DNA from: Algoriphagus limi
GTDB taxonomy: Bacteria > Bacteroidota > Bacteroidia > Cytophagales > Cyclobacteriaceae
Direction: 5' to 3'
Assembly: GCF_024919275.1 (NCBI RefSeq)
Contig: NZ_JANWGH010000001.1
Location: forward strand, 620,001-684,000
Length of the DNA stretch: 64,000 nt
Both the position numbers and the translations under genes were made by a program. Positions 1 to 9,955 of this stretch are shown here, in pieces; the first letter of the stretch is position 1, and each line of letters opens with the position of its first letter. Below the pieces are notes generated by a model. It searched no databases and was not told where the DNA came from. It worked only from the letters and a program-made list of their open reading frames with translations.

Positions 1-2402
1 TTCCAATCATGATTGACAGTTCCAAATGGAATATCATTCTGGCTGGTTTGAAATGTATTCAGGGAAAAGGGATTGTGAATTCTATTTCTCTAAAGAATGG
101 AGAAGAAGAATTTATTGAGCAAGCCAAGACCATCAAGAAGTTTGGGGCCGCGGTAGTTGTGATGGCTTTTGATGAAAAAGGTCAGGCAGATACTTTGGAT
201 CGACGAATTGAGATTTGCTCAAGAAGCTATAAGATTCTAGTCGAGCAGGTCAGATTCAATCCACAGGACATCATTTTTGATCCAAATATCTTTCCGGTTG
301 CTACCGGAATGGAAGAGCACAGACGGAATGCCTTGGACTTTTTCTTGGCCACCAAATGGATTAAAGAAAACCTTCCTGGGGCCAAAGTAAGTGGAGGTGT
401 TTCCAATGTTTCCTTCTCGTTCCGAGGAAATAATCCGGTTAGGGAAGCTATGCATGCTGCATTTTTGTATCATGCTATCCATCATGGAATGGATATGGGA
501 ATTGTCAATCCAACTATGTTGGAGGTTTATGATGATATTCCAAAGGATCTCCTTGAGCGCGTGGAGGACGTACTTTTTGACCGAAGGTCAGATGCTACTG
601 AGCGCTTATTGGATTTTGCAGAGACGGTAAAATCATCCGGTAAAAAGGAGTCGGTCAGTGAGGCTTGGAGAAATGATCCCGTTTCCAAGCGGATTGAGCA
701 TGCCTTAGTAAAGGGAATTTTGGATTTTATCATTGAAGATACCGAAGCGGCAAGGTTGGAATTAAATGACCCCTTGAAGGTGATTGAAGGCCCTTTGATG
801 GATGGGATGAATGTAGTGGGGGATTTATTTGGTGAAGGGAAAATGTTTCTTCCTCAAGTCGTTAAGTCAGCTCGGGTGATGAAGAAGGCAGTAGCCTATT
901 TGGAACCCTATATGCCATTGCCGGAAGAAGGACAGGAATCTTCCAGTTTGAAAAAGATCCTCCTAGCTACTGTGAAAGGGGATGTGCATGATATCGGGAA
1001 AAATATCGTTGGGGTGGTTTTGGCCTGTAATAGTTACCAAATCATCGATCTCGGTGTGATGGTAGATGCTCAAAAAATCATAGATGAAGCCATTAAAAAC
1101 AAGGTTGATATTATTGGATTGAGTGGCTTGATCACACCTTCTTTGGATGAGATGGTCAATGTGGCTTCCGAAATGGAGCGACAAGGGTTGAAAATTCCAT
1201 TGCTAATCGGAGGAGCGACCACTTCACGAATTCATACAGCCGTGAAGATTGATCCGGTTTATTCTGGTACGGTTGTCCACGTGACAGATGCGAGTAAATC
1301 TGTTCCAATCGCAGGCGAGGCGATTTCAGAGGAGACTCGAGAAGCCTATCACAAACAAATCAAGGAAACTTACCGACAACTTCGGATTGAGCATGAAGCC
1401 AAGCAATCCATCAAGCAATTGGTAAGTTTTGAAGAGGCTATTTCCAATCCGGTTGACATAGATTGGTCCCAATTTGAACCTGTTCGACCAAAAGTTTTGG
1501 GAAGGACTATTCTAGAAGAGTTGGACTTGAATATTTTGCGGGAATACATTGACTGGACTCCATTTTTCAGTACCTGGATGTTGAGCGGTCGTTTTCCAAA
1601 AATTCTTGAAGATACACTGGTAGGAGAGGAAGCTAAGAAACTCTATGCCGATGCTCAATCCATGTTGGATCAAATAATTGAAGAAAACTGGTTGCAGGCA
1701 AAAGCTGTGTTTTCCCTACTTCCTGTTGAAAGAAAAGGGGAAGACGTGTCAGTATTGGATTCGGATGGAAAGAAGCTGGCTGATTTCCATTTCTTGAGAC
1801 AGCAAGGCAAAAAAGGGAAAGGCGTACCCAATCGTTCTCTTGTAGATTATTTGCATCCTGAGAGAACAGATTATCTGGGTTGTTTTGCGGTGACAGCTGG
1901 CTTAGGGATGGAGGCTAAATTGACTGAATTTCAGGCTGCTGGGGATGATTATCATGACATTTTATTTAAAGCTTTGGCAGACCGATTGGCGGAAGCTGCA
2001 GCGGAATATGTGCATGAATTAGTGAGAAAGGAATATTGGGGATATGCTTCCGAAGAGCATTTGGAAAATGAAGACTTGATTCGCGAAGCTTATCAGGGAA
2101 TTCGTCCTGCGCCAGGCTATCCTGCTTGTCCTGAGCATTCTGAGAAGGAGACAATCTCCAAAATATTGGATTTGGAAAAAACGGTAGGGATTAAGTTGAC
2201 TTCCAGTTATGCTATGATTCCGACTAGCTCTGTTTCTGGCTTTTATTTTGCACATCCAGATGCCAAGTATTTTGGCTTAGGAAAAATCGCAGAGGATCAG
2301 GTAGCGTCCTACGCAGAAAGAAAGGGAATTTCTTTGGCTCAGGCCGAGCGATTACTTTCCCCAAATTTAGCCTACCAACCAAAACCTATTGTAGAAGCAT
2401 AA
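1..2402 (+). CDS. metH: Methionine synthase, cobalamin-dependent, 3' part (5' end outside window)
   Basis: Transfers a methyl group from methyl-tetrahydrofolate to homocysteine through cobalamin; cytoplasmic. The frame is open to the left edge (Pro-Ile precede the first Met at base 9), so that Met is internal and the gene is truncated by the window. About 800 residues are visible: the end of the pterin-binding domain ([17 protein letters not shown]), the B12 cap region, the B12-binding Rossmann domain with the DxHxxG motif [10 protein letters not shown] (bases about 978-1007; its His ligates cobalt), and the C-terminal AdoMet reactivation domain ([12 protein letters not shown]). The zinc homocysteine domain is not visible. 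Many Bacteroidota encode that domain as a separate gene, which cannot be judged here. metF follows after 4 bases, so they are likely co-transcribed. Confidence 0.97.
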   Translation, partial: PIMIDSSKWNIILAGLKCIQGKGIVNSISLKNGEEEFIEQAKTIKKFGAAVVVMAFDEKGQADTLDRRIEICSRSYKILVEQVRFNPQDIIFDPNIFPVATGMEEHRRNALDFFLATKWIKENLPGAKVSGGVSNVSFSFRGNNPVREAMHAAFLYHAIHHGMDMGIVNPTMLEVYDDIPKDLLERVEDVLFDRRSDATERLLDFAETVKSSGKKESVSEAWRNDPVSKRIEHALVKGILDFIIEDTEAARLELNDPLKVIEGPLMDGMNVVGDLFGEGKMFLPQVVKSARVMKKAVAYLEPYMPLPEEGQESSSLKKILLATVKGDVHDIGKNIVGVVLACNSYQIIDLGVMVDAQKIIDEAIKNKVDIIGLSGLITPSLDEMVNVASEMERQGLKIPLLIGGATTSRIHTAVKIDPVYSGTVVHVTDASKSVPIAGEAISEETREAYHKQIKETYRQLRIEHEAKQSIKQLVSFEEAISNPVDIDWSQFEPVRPKVLGRTILEELDLNILREYIDWTPFFSTWMLSGRFPKILEDTLVGEEAKKLYADAQSMLDQIIEENWLQAKAVFSLLPVERKGEDVSVLDSDGKKLADFHFLRQQGKKGKGVPNRSLVDYLHPERTDYLGCFAVTAGLGMEAKLTEFQAAGDDYHDILFKALADRLAEAAAEYVHELVRKEYWGYASEEHLENEDLIREAYQGIRPAPGYPACPEHSEKETISKILDLEKTVGIKLTSSYAMIPTSSVSGFYFAHPDAKYFGLGKIAEDQVASYAERKGISLAQAERLLSPNLAYQPKPIVEA

Positions 2403-2406
2403 GTAC

Positions 2407-3360
2407 ATGAAAATAACCGAACACTTAACGAACGCGAAGTCTACGCTTTTTTCCTTTGAGATTTTATCTCCATTGAAAGGGCAGAGCTTGAAGGATTTGT
2501 TGGAAGGAATTGAGCCTTTGATGGAATTCAAGCCACCTTTTGTTGATGTTACCTATCACAGGGAAGAATATATTTACAAGAAGCACCCTAATGGTCTTCT
2601 TGAAAAGATTAGCACCAAAAAGCGTCCGGGAACGGTGGGAATTTGTGCTGCTATCATGAACCGTTTTCATGTGGATGCTGTGCCCCATTTGTTATGTGGA
2701 GGGTTTACCAAGGAGGAAACAGAGAATGCCTTAATCGACTTGAATTTCATTGGGGTTGATAATGTCTTGGCTTTACGAGGAGATGCTCCTAAGACGGAGG
2801 GTAAGTTTGTCCCTGAAAGAGATGGACATCACTATGCCAGCGAGCTCGTGGAGCAAATCGTGAAGATGAATCAAGGGAAATATCTCCATGAGGAAACGGA
2901 GACGAATTTTCATACTGATTTTTGCGTAGGTGTTGCAGGTTATCCTGAAAAGCATTTCGAGGCTCCTTCCATGAAGTTTGATTTGAAAAACCTGAAGGAA
3001 AAAGTGGATAAAGGGGCTGAATACATTGTGACTCAGATGTTTTTTGATAATCAGAAGTATTTTGAATTTGTCAAAAAGGTTAGAGAGATCGGAATAGAAG
3101 TACCCATAATTCCAGGAATCAAGCCTATTACCACAGTTAATCAAATTACCATGCTTCCACGAACTTTCTTTTTGGATCTGCCGGATGCATTGATGGATGA
3201 ATTAGAAAAGTGCAAGACCAACGCAGAGGTGAAAGAGGTAGGAATTGAGTGGGCGATCGAGCAGTCCAAAGAATTGATTGCTGCTGGAGTTCCGAGTTTG
3301 CATTTTTATACCATGAGTAAAGCAGACGCAACTTATAAGATTGCAAAGGCGGTTTTTTAA
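2407..3360 (+). CDS. metF: Methylenetetrahydrofolate reductase
   Basis: Reduces 5,10-methylene-THF to 5-methyl-THF, the methyl donor used by MetH just upstream. The 317-residue length is normal for bacterial MetF. An N-terminal SFEILSP strand, the conserved GDAPK segment and the TQMFFDN motif of the FAD-binding TIM barrel are present. The four-base gap after metH indicates one operon. It ends at an AT-rich stretch without a clear terminator. Confidence 0.97.
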   Translation: MKITEHLTNAKSTLFSFEILSPLKGQSLKDLLEGIEPLMEFKPPFVDVTYHREEYIYKKHPNGLLEKISTKKRPGTVGICAAIMNRFHVDAVPHLLCGGFTKEETENALIDLNFIGVDNVLALRGDAPKTEGKFVPERDGHHYASELVEQIVKMNQGKYLHEETETNFHTDFCVGVAGYPEKHFEAPSMKFDLKNLKEKVDKGAEYIVTQMFFDNQKYFEFVKKVREIGIEVPIIPGIKPITTVNQITMLPRTFFLDLPDALMDELEKCKTNAEVKEVGIEWAIEQSKELIAAGVPSLHFYTMSKADATYKIAKAVF

Positions 3361-3415
3361 ACTTATTTATTAATAAATATTTTAGCTTTAGTTTGTTTTT
3401 ACTTTTTTAGTAAAA

Positions 3416-4162
3416 ATGAATTTTATGCGTAAATACCTTTATGTCTTTCTTTTTTTGATTCAAAGTTCAATAGCCTCAGCTCAAACATTTGAGTATTTGA
3501 ACTTTATGGAAATGCCTGTTGTGGATATTTCGAAGTATGGATACGAATACTTCAAAATTGTTTTGGAAGAAAAGAGCGTACGACATACTCAAATTTTCAC
3601 CAAGGATACCATTAAAGTTCGCCACACCACAGCTCTTTTGGATGAGAATGGGAATATTAAAAGTGGCAGGACACTCACATATTTTCCCAATGGTGAGACA
3701 GAATCCACAAAGCGTTTTGACAATATAAATTCAGCTAGCGAAGAGAAAACCTTTTATTCAAATGGAGCTCTAAAGAGTGAAATTATTGTGAATGATGGTG
3801 AGTTGGTGTCGGAGGTATATTATTCTGAAACAGGGGAAGTTATCCCAAAACCAATTATTGAAGATCCAGCTCCTAAGGGCGGGATGAAAGAATGGAATAA
3901 TCATTTAGCTAGAAATTTGCGCTATCCACCAGATGCCCGGGCTGCTAAAGCCGAAGGAACAGTTCTTTTGGAATTTGATTTGAATGAAAAAGGCGAGATA
4001 GGAGAAGTTCGGGTAGGCAATCCAGAGTTTATCCATAAAGCATTATGGGTGGAGGCTGTCAGGGTGATAAAAATCTACCCTAAAAATTGGATACCCAAAA
4101 AGGAAAATGGGGTTCCCGTGCCATCTACAGTAAGACTTCCCATTCGCTTTAAGTTGAGTTGA
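3416..4162 (+). CDS. Secreted YwqK-like repeat protein with C-terminal TonB domain
   Basis: The 248-residue product starts with a signal peptide (hydrophobic YVFLFLIQSSIASA, cut probably before QTF). The ATG at 3425 would give a more usual signal peptide than 3416. The middle carries two or three YwqK/MORN-like units (LTYFPNGE, TFYSNGAL). The end is a TonB C-terminal domain: PKGGMKEWNNHLARNLRYP, then a GTVLLEFDLNEKGEI strand, ending in LPIRFKLS. The same ending occurs in two proteins at 21.6-23.3 kb. There is no obvious proline-rich periplasmic spacer, so a real energy-transducing role is doubtful. Such proteins are common in Cytophagales and of unknown function. Confidence 0.8.
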   Translation: MNFMRKYLYVFLFLIQSSIASAQTFEYLNFMEMPVVDISKYGYEYFKIVLEEKSVRHTQIFTKDTIKVRHTTALLDENGNIKSGRTLTYFPNGETESTKRFDNINSASEEKTFYSNGALKSEIIVNDGELVSEVYYSETGEVIPKPIIEDPAPKGGMKEWNNHLARNLRYPPDARAAKAEGTVLLEFDLNEKGEIGEVRVGNPEFIHKALWVEAVRVIKIYPKNWIPKKENGVPVPSTVRLPIRFKLS

Positions 4163-4199
4163 CTTGGGAATAGTTTTTTAGATCATTCTTGCCTCAATT

Positions 4200-4217
4200 C
4201 CCCCTTTACAAAGGGGG
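4200..4217. repeat. Perfect 8-bp palindrome, C5T3-AC-A3G5
   Basis: CCCCCTTT and AAAGGGGG are separated by two bases, 38 bases after the TonB-C gene. The stem is strong but is not followed by a T run, so it is not a classical terminator. It resembles the short GC-rich palindromes scattered between genes in many Bacteroidota. The rest of the gap 4163-4363 holds nothing else clear apart from a weak TAnnTTTG-like element (4353-4360) right before the next start. Confidence 0.5.
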
Positions 4218-4363
4218 AGTTGATTCGTTGGTGACGAAAGTATTTTATTCAAAAACCTATGACATTTTTTAAAGTGAAATAATTAAGTACTCCATCATTT
4301 TCTCAAATAAACCACTCCTCCAAATCTTCATTTTCCTTTTCCTGATTCTCCCTATCTTCGGAT

Positions 4364-5212
4364 ATGATTCAATTGATTGAGTGTCCTAGGGATGCGATGC
4401 AGGGATTGCCAGATTTTATTGATACTGCTATCAAAGCAGCATATATCAATCAATTATTAGAGGTTGGATTTCATACGATTGATTTTGGGAGTTTTGTAAG
4501 CCCCAAGGCAATTCCTCAAATGCGAGATACTGCAGAAGTTTTGGAAATGCTGGACTTACATAAATCCAAATCCAAGCTGTTGGCAATCGTGGCAAATGTT
4601 CGGGGAGCAGAAGATGCTCTTCAATTTGAAGAGATTGATTATTTAGGTTTCCCCTTATCTATTTCAGAGACTTTCCAGCAGCGAAATACCAATGCCAATA
4701 TTGAGCAGGCATTAGAAACGGTAGAAACTATTCAAAACCTTTGTGAGCTAAAGGGAAAGGAGCAGGTCGTTTACCTCAGTATGGGATTTGGAAATCCGTA
4801 TGGAGACCCTTACTCACCGGAATTAGTGGCAGAATTTGTTCAGAAATTGGATGAAATGGAAATCAAAACCATTTCCTTAAGTGATACCATTGGAGTGGCG
4901 GAACTCGCTTTGATTACTGATTTATTCAAGGTTCAGGTTGAAACTTTTCCCCACATCACATTTGGAGCTCATTTGCATAGTCGAAAAGATCAGATTGAGG
5001 AGAAAGTCCTAGCTGCTTTGAAAGGTGGTTGTAGACGGTTTGATGGGGCTCTTCAAGGATTTGGAGGTTGCCCAATGGCCAAAGATGAATTGGTGGGAAA
5101 TATGGCCACAGAAGTGATGATTGAAACTTTAGAAAAGGAAGGCTATGAGTTGAATTTGGATAAGTCTGAACTACGGGAAGCAATGAAATTATCCAATTCT
5201 GTCTTTTTTTGA
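4364..5212 (+). CDS. Hydroxymethylglutaryl-CoA lyase-like enzyme
   Basis: HMGL/DRE-TIM aldolase family: HMG-CoA lyase splits HMG-CoA to acetyl-CoA and acetoacetate, as in leucine breakdown. The 282 residues begin with the family's first strand (IECPRDAMQG, where classical lyases read VGPRDGLQ). They keep the metal site His pair HLHSR and the lyase signature around the catalytic Cys, GFGGCPMAKDELVGN. The classical Arg-Asp pair is retained as PRDA, so catalysis is plausible, but the altered motif leaves the exact substrate open. The stop lies six bases before the next ATG, suggesting an operon. Confidence 0.82.
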   Translation: MIQLIECPRDAMQGLPDFIDTAIKAAYINQLLEVGFHTIDFGSFVSPKAIPQMRDTAEVLEMLDLHKSKSKLLAIVANVRGAEDALQFEEIDYLGFPLSISETFQQRNTNANIEQALETVETIQNLCELKGKEQVVYLSMGFGNPYGDPYSPELVAEFVQKLDEMEIKTISLSDTIGVAELALITDLFKVQVETFPHITFGAHLHSRKDQIEEKVLAALKGGCRRFDGALQGFGGCPMAKDELVGNMATEVMIETLEKEGYELNLDKSELREAMKLSNSVFF

Positions 5213-5217
5213 TTTTT

Positions 5218-5769
5218 ATGAGTAGTTCAAAAATCCAACAAAAAGTTAGAGTCGTCCGCCTTTTTAGGACTTGGCATAAATGGATGGGGATTCCCTTGAT
5301 TATATTTCTCCTATTAATTGGAGTTACTTCCATTTTACTTGCCTGGAAAAAGAAAGTTGAACTCCTTCCTCCAACACAAAAGACTCAGATAGAGGGCGGA
5401 ACATGGATTTTGCCCTCAGAGATGGTCAGAATCGGAGAGGAGGAAATGAGAAAATTAGGGAGAGACCCTGAAGTTGATCGAATTGACATTCGTCCGGATA
5501 AAGGAATTGCTAAGGTGACTTTTAAGACCCATTTTTCAGAGGTACAGGTTGATGGCTATTCCGGAGAAGTTTTGTCCATTTCTACGCGACATTCCGATTG
5601 GATTGAAAAGCTCCATGATGGAAGTATTGTGGATTATTATACTTCAGGAGATGAAGGAGTGAAGCTGTTTTATTCAACCCTAACTTCTATTGGTTTGATA
5701 TTTTTAGCGCTAAGTGGCTTTTATCTTTGGTACTATCCAAAATTGATCAGAAGGCTAAAGACCAAATAA
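5218..5769 (+). CDS. PepSY-associated transmembrane protein
   Basis: The 183-residue membrane protein (ATG at 5218; an in-frame TTG at 5209 overlaps the previous stop and is less likely) has a first membrane segment after WHKWMGIP (IIFLLLIGVTSILLA). It has a periplasmic PepSY-like region with DGYSGEVLSI, and a last membrane segment GLIFLALSGFYLWYYP. Short PepSY proteins of this layout are often found with iron or TonB systems, but their function is unknown. The stop codon abuts that of the convergent dprA. Confidence 0.78.
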   Translation: MSSSKIQQKVRVVRLFRTWHKWMGIPLIIFLLLIGVTSILLAWKKKVELLPPTQKTQIEGGTWILPSEMVRIGEEEMRKLGRDPEVDRIDIRPDKGIAKVTFKTHFSEVQVDGYSGEVLSISTRHSDWIEKLHDGSIVDYYTSGDEGVKLFYSTLTSIGLIFLALSGFYLWYYPKLIRRLKTK

Positions 5770-6888
5770 TCAGACCAGTAACTTGAATTTTTTACCCGGC
5801 AAAGACTTCACTATTCCTTCAAATTCAAGGGAAAGTAATTTGGAAGATAATTTTCCTATAGGGATCTCAGTTGCATAAGAAATCAAATCGATTTCTGATT
5901 CTCCTTTTTCCTGTAAATGAATCAAAATCGCTTTTTCCTCTTTTTCTCGATTGGAAAAATCCAGTTTGGGTTTTGGAGTAGCTTTTTCTCCCGGTTTGCT
6001 CCAAAATAATGCTTCAGCAATATCATCCGGACCTGTATAAATGGATGCCTTCATTTTTTTAATCAAATGGTTGCATCCTTCTGAATAGGTGGATTGAAGA
6101 TTCCCGGGTACGGCAAATATTTCCCTGTCGTAACTGTAAGCGATCTCAGCTGTGATTAAAGCCCCACCTTTTGCAGCGGCTTCTACCACGATGAGTGCGT
6201 CGGATAATCCTGCTATAATTCTGTTTCTAGCCGGAAAATTTCCAGGCATCATTTTGCTCCCTGGAGCATATTCACTCAGTAAAGCTCCATCTTTTTGAAG
6301 TTGCTCTGCTGTCTTTCGGTGGACAGCCGGATAAATCTGATCGATCGGAGAGCCCATCACAGCGATTGTGGGAAGGCCTGCTTGCAAAGCTGCACGATGA
6401 GCTTCTATATCAATTCCATAGGCTAAACCTGAGACAATTACAGGTTTATAGACAGCTAAGTCATCCACTATTTTTCGGGTGACAGATTTACCGTATTCTG
6501 TTGCACTTCGTGTGCCCACAATTCCGATAGACTTTTCAAAATTCAAGTCTGAAATTCCTTTTGAAAAAAGTAGGACGGGTCCATCTTCAATGGCCTTTAA
6601 GCGTTTGGGAAAATGGGGGTCTAAATAGGTGTGAATTTGGAAATTTTTCTTTTCTGTCTCCTCCAAAAGGGCATCACTTTTTCTGAGTAATTCGTCTTTT
6701 GATTCTCGAATAGCGAGAAGCTTTGGACCTACCTTGGGTATTTTAGAAGCCTTTCCTTTTGGGATTTCGAAGAAGTTTTTTGGGGAACCAGCATAGGCTG
6801 AAATAGCTTTAAAAACACCTGGGCCTACTTTTGGTGCTAGGGAAAGCGCTAGAAAATATCGGATATGTTCATGATCCGGCTTGGCCAT
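5770..6888 (-). CDS. dprA: DNA-processing protein DprA
   Basis: DprA binds incoming single-stranded DNA during natural transformation and loads RecA; cytoplasmic. The 372 residues show an N-terminal helix-hairpin-helix-like region (LAPKVGPGVFKAI), the DprA Rossmann core with GIVGTRSATEYG, SGLAYGIDIEAH and PGNFPARNRIIAGLS, and a C-terminal winged-helix region. The start lies 20 bases inside the end of the upstream MerR-type gene, so the two are co-transcribed and probably translationally coupled. Confidence 0.95.
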   Translation of the reverse strand: MAKPDHEHIRYFLALSLAPKVGPGVFKAISAYAGSPKNFFEIPKGKASKIPKVGPKLLAIRESKDELLRKSDALLEETEKKNFQIHTYLDPHFPKRLKAIEDGPVLLFSKGISDLNFEKSIGIVGTRSATEYGKSVTRKIVDDLAVYKPVIVSGLAYGIDIEAHRAALQAGLPTIAVMGSPIDQIYPAVHRKTAEQLQKDGALLSEYAPGSKMMPGNFPARNRIIAGLSDALIVVEAAAKGGALITAEIAYSYDREIFAVPGNLQSTYSEGCNHLIKKMKASIYTGPDDIAEALFWSKPGEKATPKPKLDFSNREKEEKAILIHLQEKGESEIDLISYATEIPIGKLSSKLLSLEFEGIVKSLPGKKFKLLV

Positions 6889-7222
6889 TGATTTCGTTCC
6901 GCAAAGTGATTAAAAAGTCTTTGATCTCTTGAAGTTTTTGGACTGCCTCCACTTTGTCCAATCCCTTATCTTTTCCTTGGGAGATTACTTCTCTTGCTCC
7001 ATCCAGGGTATATCCCTTTTCCTTTACCAAATGATAAACATATCGGATTTTCTGAATGTCATCCTTGGTATAGCGACGGTTTCCTTTCTTATCCTTTTTG
7101 GGTCGAATAATATCAAATTCACCTTCCCAATAGCGGATTAAGGACGGAGCAACTTTAAACATAGATGCCACCTCCCCAATTGAATGATATTTTTTTTCGA
7201 TGACGCGTTCTTTGTAAGGCAC
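6869..7222 (-). CDS. MerR-family transcriptional regulator
   Basis: A 117-residue DNA-binding protein: the MerR winged helix spans residues 10-80 (YHSIGEVASMFKVAPSLIRYWE, NRRYTKDDIQKIRYVYHLV), followed by a short coiled helix. There is no ligand-binding or cysteine-rich effector domain, as in the short MerR proteins that accompany dprA in many Bacteroidota. Its target is unknown; the 20-base overlap with dprA suggests a shared mRNA. Confidence 0.9.
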   Translation of the reverse strand: MPYKERVIEKKYHSIGEVASMFKVAPSLIRYWEGEFDIIRPKKDKKGNRRYTKDDIQKIRYVYHLVKEKGYTLDGAREVISQGKDKGLDKVEAVQKLQEIKDFLITLRNEINGQAGS

Positions 7223-7349
7223 GGGCTTAAACTTTAAAAATTGAATCTAAACTACAAACCCACAAATGCTGGGATTATTGCAATACTCTAAATTAAGAAT
7301 TTCTCTTTTTAATCGATTAAACTTCAAGTGAATTCTATAAAGTAATTGC

Positions 7350-8054
7350 TTATCGGTTGACTATCTGTAGCATTTGAACTGCTGCTAATCCAGCGGTTTC
7401 TGTACGAAGTCTGCTTTTTCCTAGGGAAACGGGAGTAAAGCCTTGTTGAAAAGCATCTTCAATTTCACTTGGATCAAAATCCCCTTCAGGTCCAATTAGG
7501 ATCAAGTACTTTTTTTCAGGTTGGGCAATATCAAAAAGATGGTTTTGATGATTCTCATCTACATAAGCAATGAATTTTTGAAAACCTTCAAATTCATTGG
7601 ATCTGATCAGTTCCTGAAAATCCCAATCGCTAAGAATACTTGGTTTTCGGTATTGCTTGCTCTGTTTACAAGCTGAGATAATCTTTTTTTCCAATCGATC
7701 AGTCTTCAAAAAAGAACGCTCTGAATGCTGACTTTTCATCAGGTAGAGCTTGGTAAAGCCAATCTCAGTTATTTTTTCTACCATCCATTCCATTCGATCA
7801 GGACTTTTGGTAGGGGAGATCGCTAGGTGAATTTCAAAGTTTTCCTGAGGAATCTCCTCGGTGGAAATCACCGTGAGTTCTGTTTTTTTAGGATCAGGAT
7901 TGGAGATTTTGCAATGAAAAAGATTTCCCTCTCCATCAGTCACCTGAACTTCATCTCCTGTTTTTTTTCTTAAAACCCGAATCAGATGTTTGGATTCGTC
8001 TTGGCTTAAAGTGATGTTTGGAGCTGTACTATTTTCTTGAAAAAAGAGTGGCAT
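7350..8054 (-). CDS. rsmE: 16S rRNA (uracil1498-N3)-methyltransferase
   Basis: Methylates U1498 of 16S rRNA using AdoMet. The 234-residue SPOUT-fold protein has an N-terminal PUA-like domain (SKHLIRVLRKKTGDEVQV) and the knot with LILIGPEGDFDPSEIE and LGKSRLRTETAGLAAV, both RsmE signatures. The start at 8054 (MPLFFQ, with an AGGAT-like ribosome site) is preferred over the in-frame ATG at 8081, because the latter falls within the terminator hairpin of the preceding gene. Confidence 0.95.
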   Translation of the reverse strand: MPLFFQENSTAPNITLSQDESKHLIRVLRKKTGDEVQVTDGEGNLFHCKISNPDPKKTELTVISTEEIPQENFEIHLAISPTKSPDRMEWMVEKITEIGFTKLYLMKSQHSERSFLKTDRLEKKIISACKQSKQYRKPSILSDWDFQELIRSNEFEGFQKFIAYVDENHQNHLFDIAQPEKKYLILIGPEGDFDPSEIEDAFQQGFTPVSLGKSRLRTETAGLAAVQMLQIVNR

Positions 8055-8070
8055 TGATCCTTTTTTACAC

Positions 8071-8102
8071 AAAAAAAGCACATTTCCCGAAAGAAATGTG
8101 CT
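8071..8102 (-). terminator. Rho-independent terminator of the DEAD-box helicase gene
   Basis: Read on the minus strand: a 10-bp stem AGCACATTTC/GAAATGTGCT with a six-base loop, then seven Ts. It lies 27 bases after the helicase stop and just before rsmE. Confidence 0.9.
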
Positions 8103-8128
8103 TAAACCAAATTAACCTTAACCTATAA

Positions 8129-9853
8129 TCAACCTTTTGAAATTTCCATATTAACGGTCTTTCCCTTGATCGTGTTGTGCTTCATGGTACGAATTACGTG
8201 ATCCGCATCTTTTTTAGGCACATCCACAAAAGAGAAGTTGTCGTAGATATCGATTCCTCCGATGCTCTTTCCGGGAATACCTGCTTCACCAGCGATTGCA
8301 CCTACGATATCATTCGGACGGATTCGGTCTTTCTTACCCAAATTCAAAAACAATCGGGTCATGTTGGCTTCAGTAGTTCTTCCACCACCTCTACGCTCTC
8401 TTCCGCCGTCTCGTCTTTCTCCTCTTCGGCCTCCATCTCTTCCACCTCGCTCAAATCGACCTCCTCTTTCTGAACGCTCTGAACGCTCACCACGCTCTCT
8501 TCTTCGGTCTTGGTATGATGGCAAGGAGAAATCCTGATCTCTCAATTCTTGAACAGCTTCACCCATGGTCATTTTGATCAAACCAAGTGCTACTTGCTCA
8601 GGAGTCAATCCCTCTGTTAACAGCTGACCAAGGGTTTCTTCGAAAACTTGATTGTCTTCGTCCTTAGCAAGGATTCTATGAACATCCTTCACCAACTGTT
8701 TCTTTTTCATCTCGATCAGTTCGGATACAGAAGGAGGATCCATTCGGGTGATACTTGCTTTAGTAAATCGCTCCAAATCCTTGATTTTCTGCATGTCCCG
8801 ACGACCGGTCACGAAGTTGATTGCAACTCCGGATTTTCCAGCACGACCGGTTCTACCGATTCGGTGTACATAGTATTCCTCATCCAAAGGCAAATCAAAG
8901 TTGAATACTGCCTCTACATTGTCAACGTCGATACCTCTAGCAGCTACATCTGTTGCTACCAAGACGGTGCAAAGTCCTTTTCGGAATTTACCCATCACCT
9001 TATCTCTTTGAGCTTGAGATAGGTCTCCGTGCAATGCTTCGGCTAAAATGCCTCGAGAACCTAAAGATTCGGTAACCTCGTCAGTCATTCGCTTAGTATT
9101 GCAGAATACTACGGAGAGGTTATAATTATTGACAGTCATCAATCTTACCATCAATTCCATTTTCAAGGTAGGTTTTACCTCGTAATAGATTTGCTCAATG
9201 CGATCGACTGTTAATTCTTTTTTGGCGATTTTGATGATGTGAGGCTCGTTTTGGTACTTGCGAGTCAAGTCCATAATCGGCTTTGCCATAGTTGCTGAGA
9301 AGAAAACTGTTTGTCTTTCCTCAGGCATTTCCTGCAAAATCGCCTCGATATCATCTCTGAAGCCCATGTCAAGCATTTCATCTGCTTCATCTAAAACGAT
9401 GATACCAGCATCATCCAATTTCAAAGTTCCTCTGTTAATATGGTCTTGAACTCGACCTGGAGTACCAACAACGATTTGTACACCTTTTCTCAAGATTCGA
9501 ATCTGCTTGTCGATAGATTCTCCTCCGTAGATGGCTACAGAACTGATTTTTCGGTGATGCTTGGCTAGTTTTTGAAATTCTCCTTCTACCTGTACAGCAA
9601 GTTCACGTGTAGGGCAAAGGATAATAGCTTGTGGCTTGTGAAAGTCAGGATCTACCAAATCAATGATTGGAATGGCAAATGCTGCTGTTTTTCCCGTACC
9701 TGTTTGAGCCTGACCAATTACGTCTTGACCTTCTAAGATGTAGGGGATAGCCTGTTCTTGAATTGGGGAAGGTTGGGTATAGCCCATTTCTTCCACTGCC
9801 TGTAAGATTTCTTTAGAAATCCCCAGGTTTGAGAATTTTGTGTTGTTTTCCAT
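8129..9853 (-). CDS. DEAD-box ATP-dependent RNA helicase (DeaD/CsdA type)
   Basis: Unwinds structured RNA, with roles in ribosome assembly and cold growth. The 574 residues hold the Q motif, AQTGTGKT (Walker A), PTRELA, GTPGR, DEAD (residues about 155-158), SAT and HRIGRTGR. A region of RGER/RGG-rich repeats (about 445-495) follows, then a C-terminal DbpA-type RNA-binding fold. This is the CsdA layout rather than the shorter RhlE one. The transcript has a leader of about 95 bases that can mask the ribosome site (see the regulatory entry). Confidence 0.95.
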   Translation of the reverse strand: MENNTKFSNLGISKEILQAVEEMGYTQPSPIQEQAIPYILEGQDVIGQAQTGTGKTAAFAIPIIDLVDPDFHKPQAIILCPTRELAVQVEGEFQKLAKHHRKISSVAIYGGESIDKQIRILRKGVQIVVGTPGRVQDHINRGTLKLDDAGIIVLDEADEMLDMGFRDDIEAILQEMPEERQTVFFSATMAKPIMDLTRKYQNEPHIIKIAKKELTVDRIEQIYYEVKPTLKMELMVRLMTVNNYNLSVVFCNTKRMTDEVTESLGSRGILAEALHGDLSQAQRDKVMGKFRKGLCTVLVATDVAARGIDVDNVEAVFNFDLPLDEEYYVHRIGRTGRAGKSGVAINFVTGRRDMQKIKDLERFTKASITRMDPPSVSELIEMKKKQLVKDVHRILAKDEDNQVFEETLGQLLTEGLTPEQVALGLIKMTMGEAVQELRDQDFSLPSYQDRRRERGERSERSERGGRFERGGRDGGRRGERRDGGRERRGGGRTTEANMTRLFLNLGKKDRIRPNDIVGAIAGEAGIPGKSIGGIDIYDNFSFVDVPKKDADHVIRTMKHNTIKGKTVNMEISKG

Positions 9854-9857
9854 GATG

Positions 9858-9913
9858 TTTCCTTACTTTTTCCTGCCATGTTCCTTGATCCCAGACAAGC
9901 GACAGTAAGGAAA
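9858..9913 (-). promoter_or_regulatory. Leader stem overlapping the helicase ribosome-binding site
   Basis: A perfect 10-bp inverted repeat: TTTCCTTACT and AGTAAGGAAA, arms at 9858-9867 and 9904-9913, 36 bases apart. On the mRNA the downstream arm contains the purine-rich AAGGAAA only four bases before the ATG, so pairing would hide the initiation region. This suggests autoregulation by the helicase or a temperature-sensitive switch; the regulatory role is inference. Confidence 0.55.
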
Positions 9914-9955
9914 TCACGGCTCAGAAAAAAATTTTCTATGTCAAAATTGACGGTG

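Noticed and set aside
9..11. ATG at base 9 as the metH start
   Set aside because: It is inside the pterin-binding domain and the frame is open to the left edge; the gene is cut by the window.
2773..3144. 123-codon minus-strand frame inside metF
   Set aside because: Antisense shadow of a clear gene, no start signal or family match.
8055..8081. Longer rsmE N terminus from ATG 8081
   Set aside because: This ATG lies in the loop/stem of the helicase gene terminator; the family starts near MPLFFQ.
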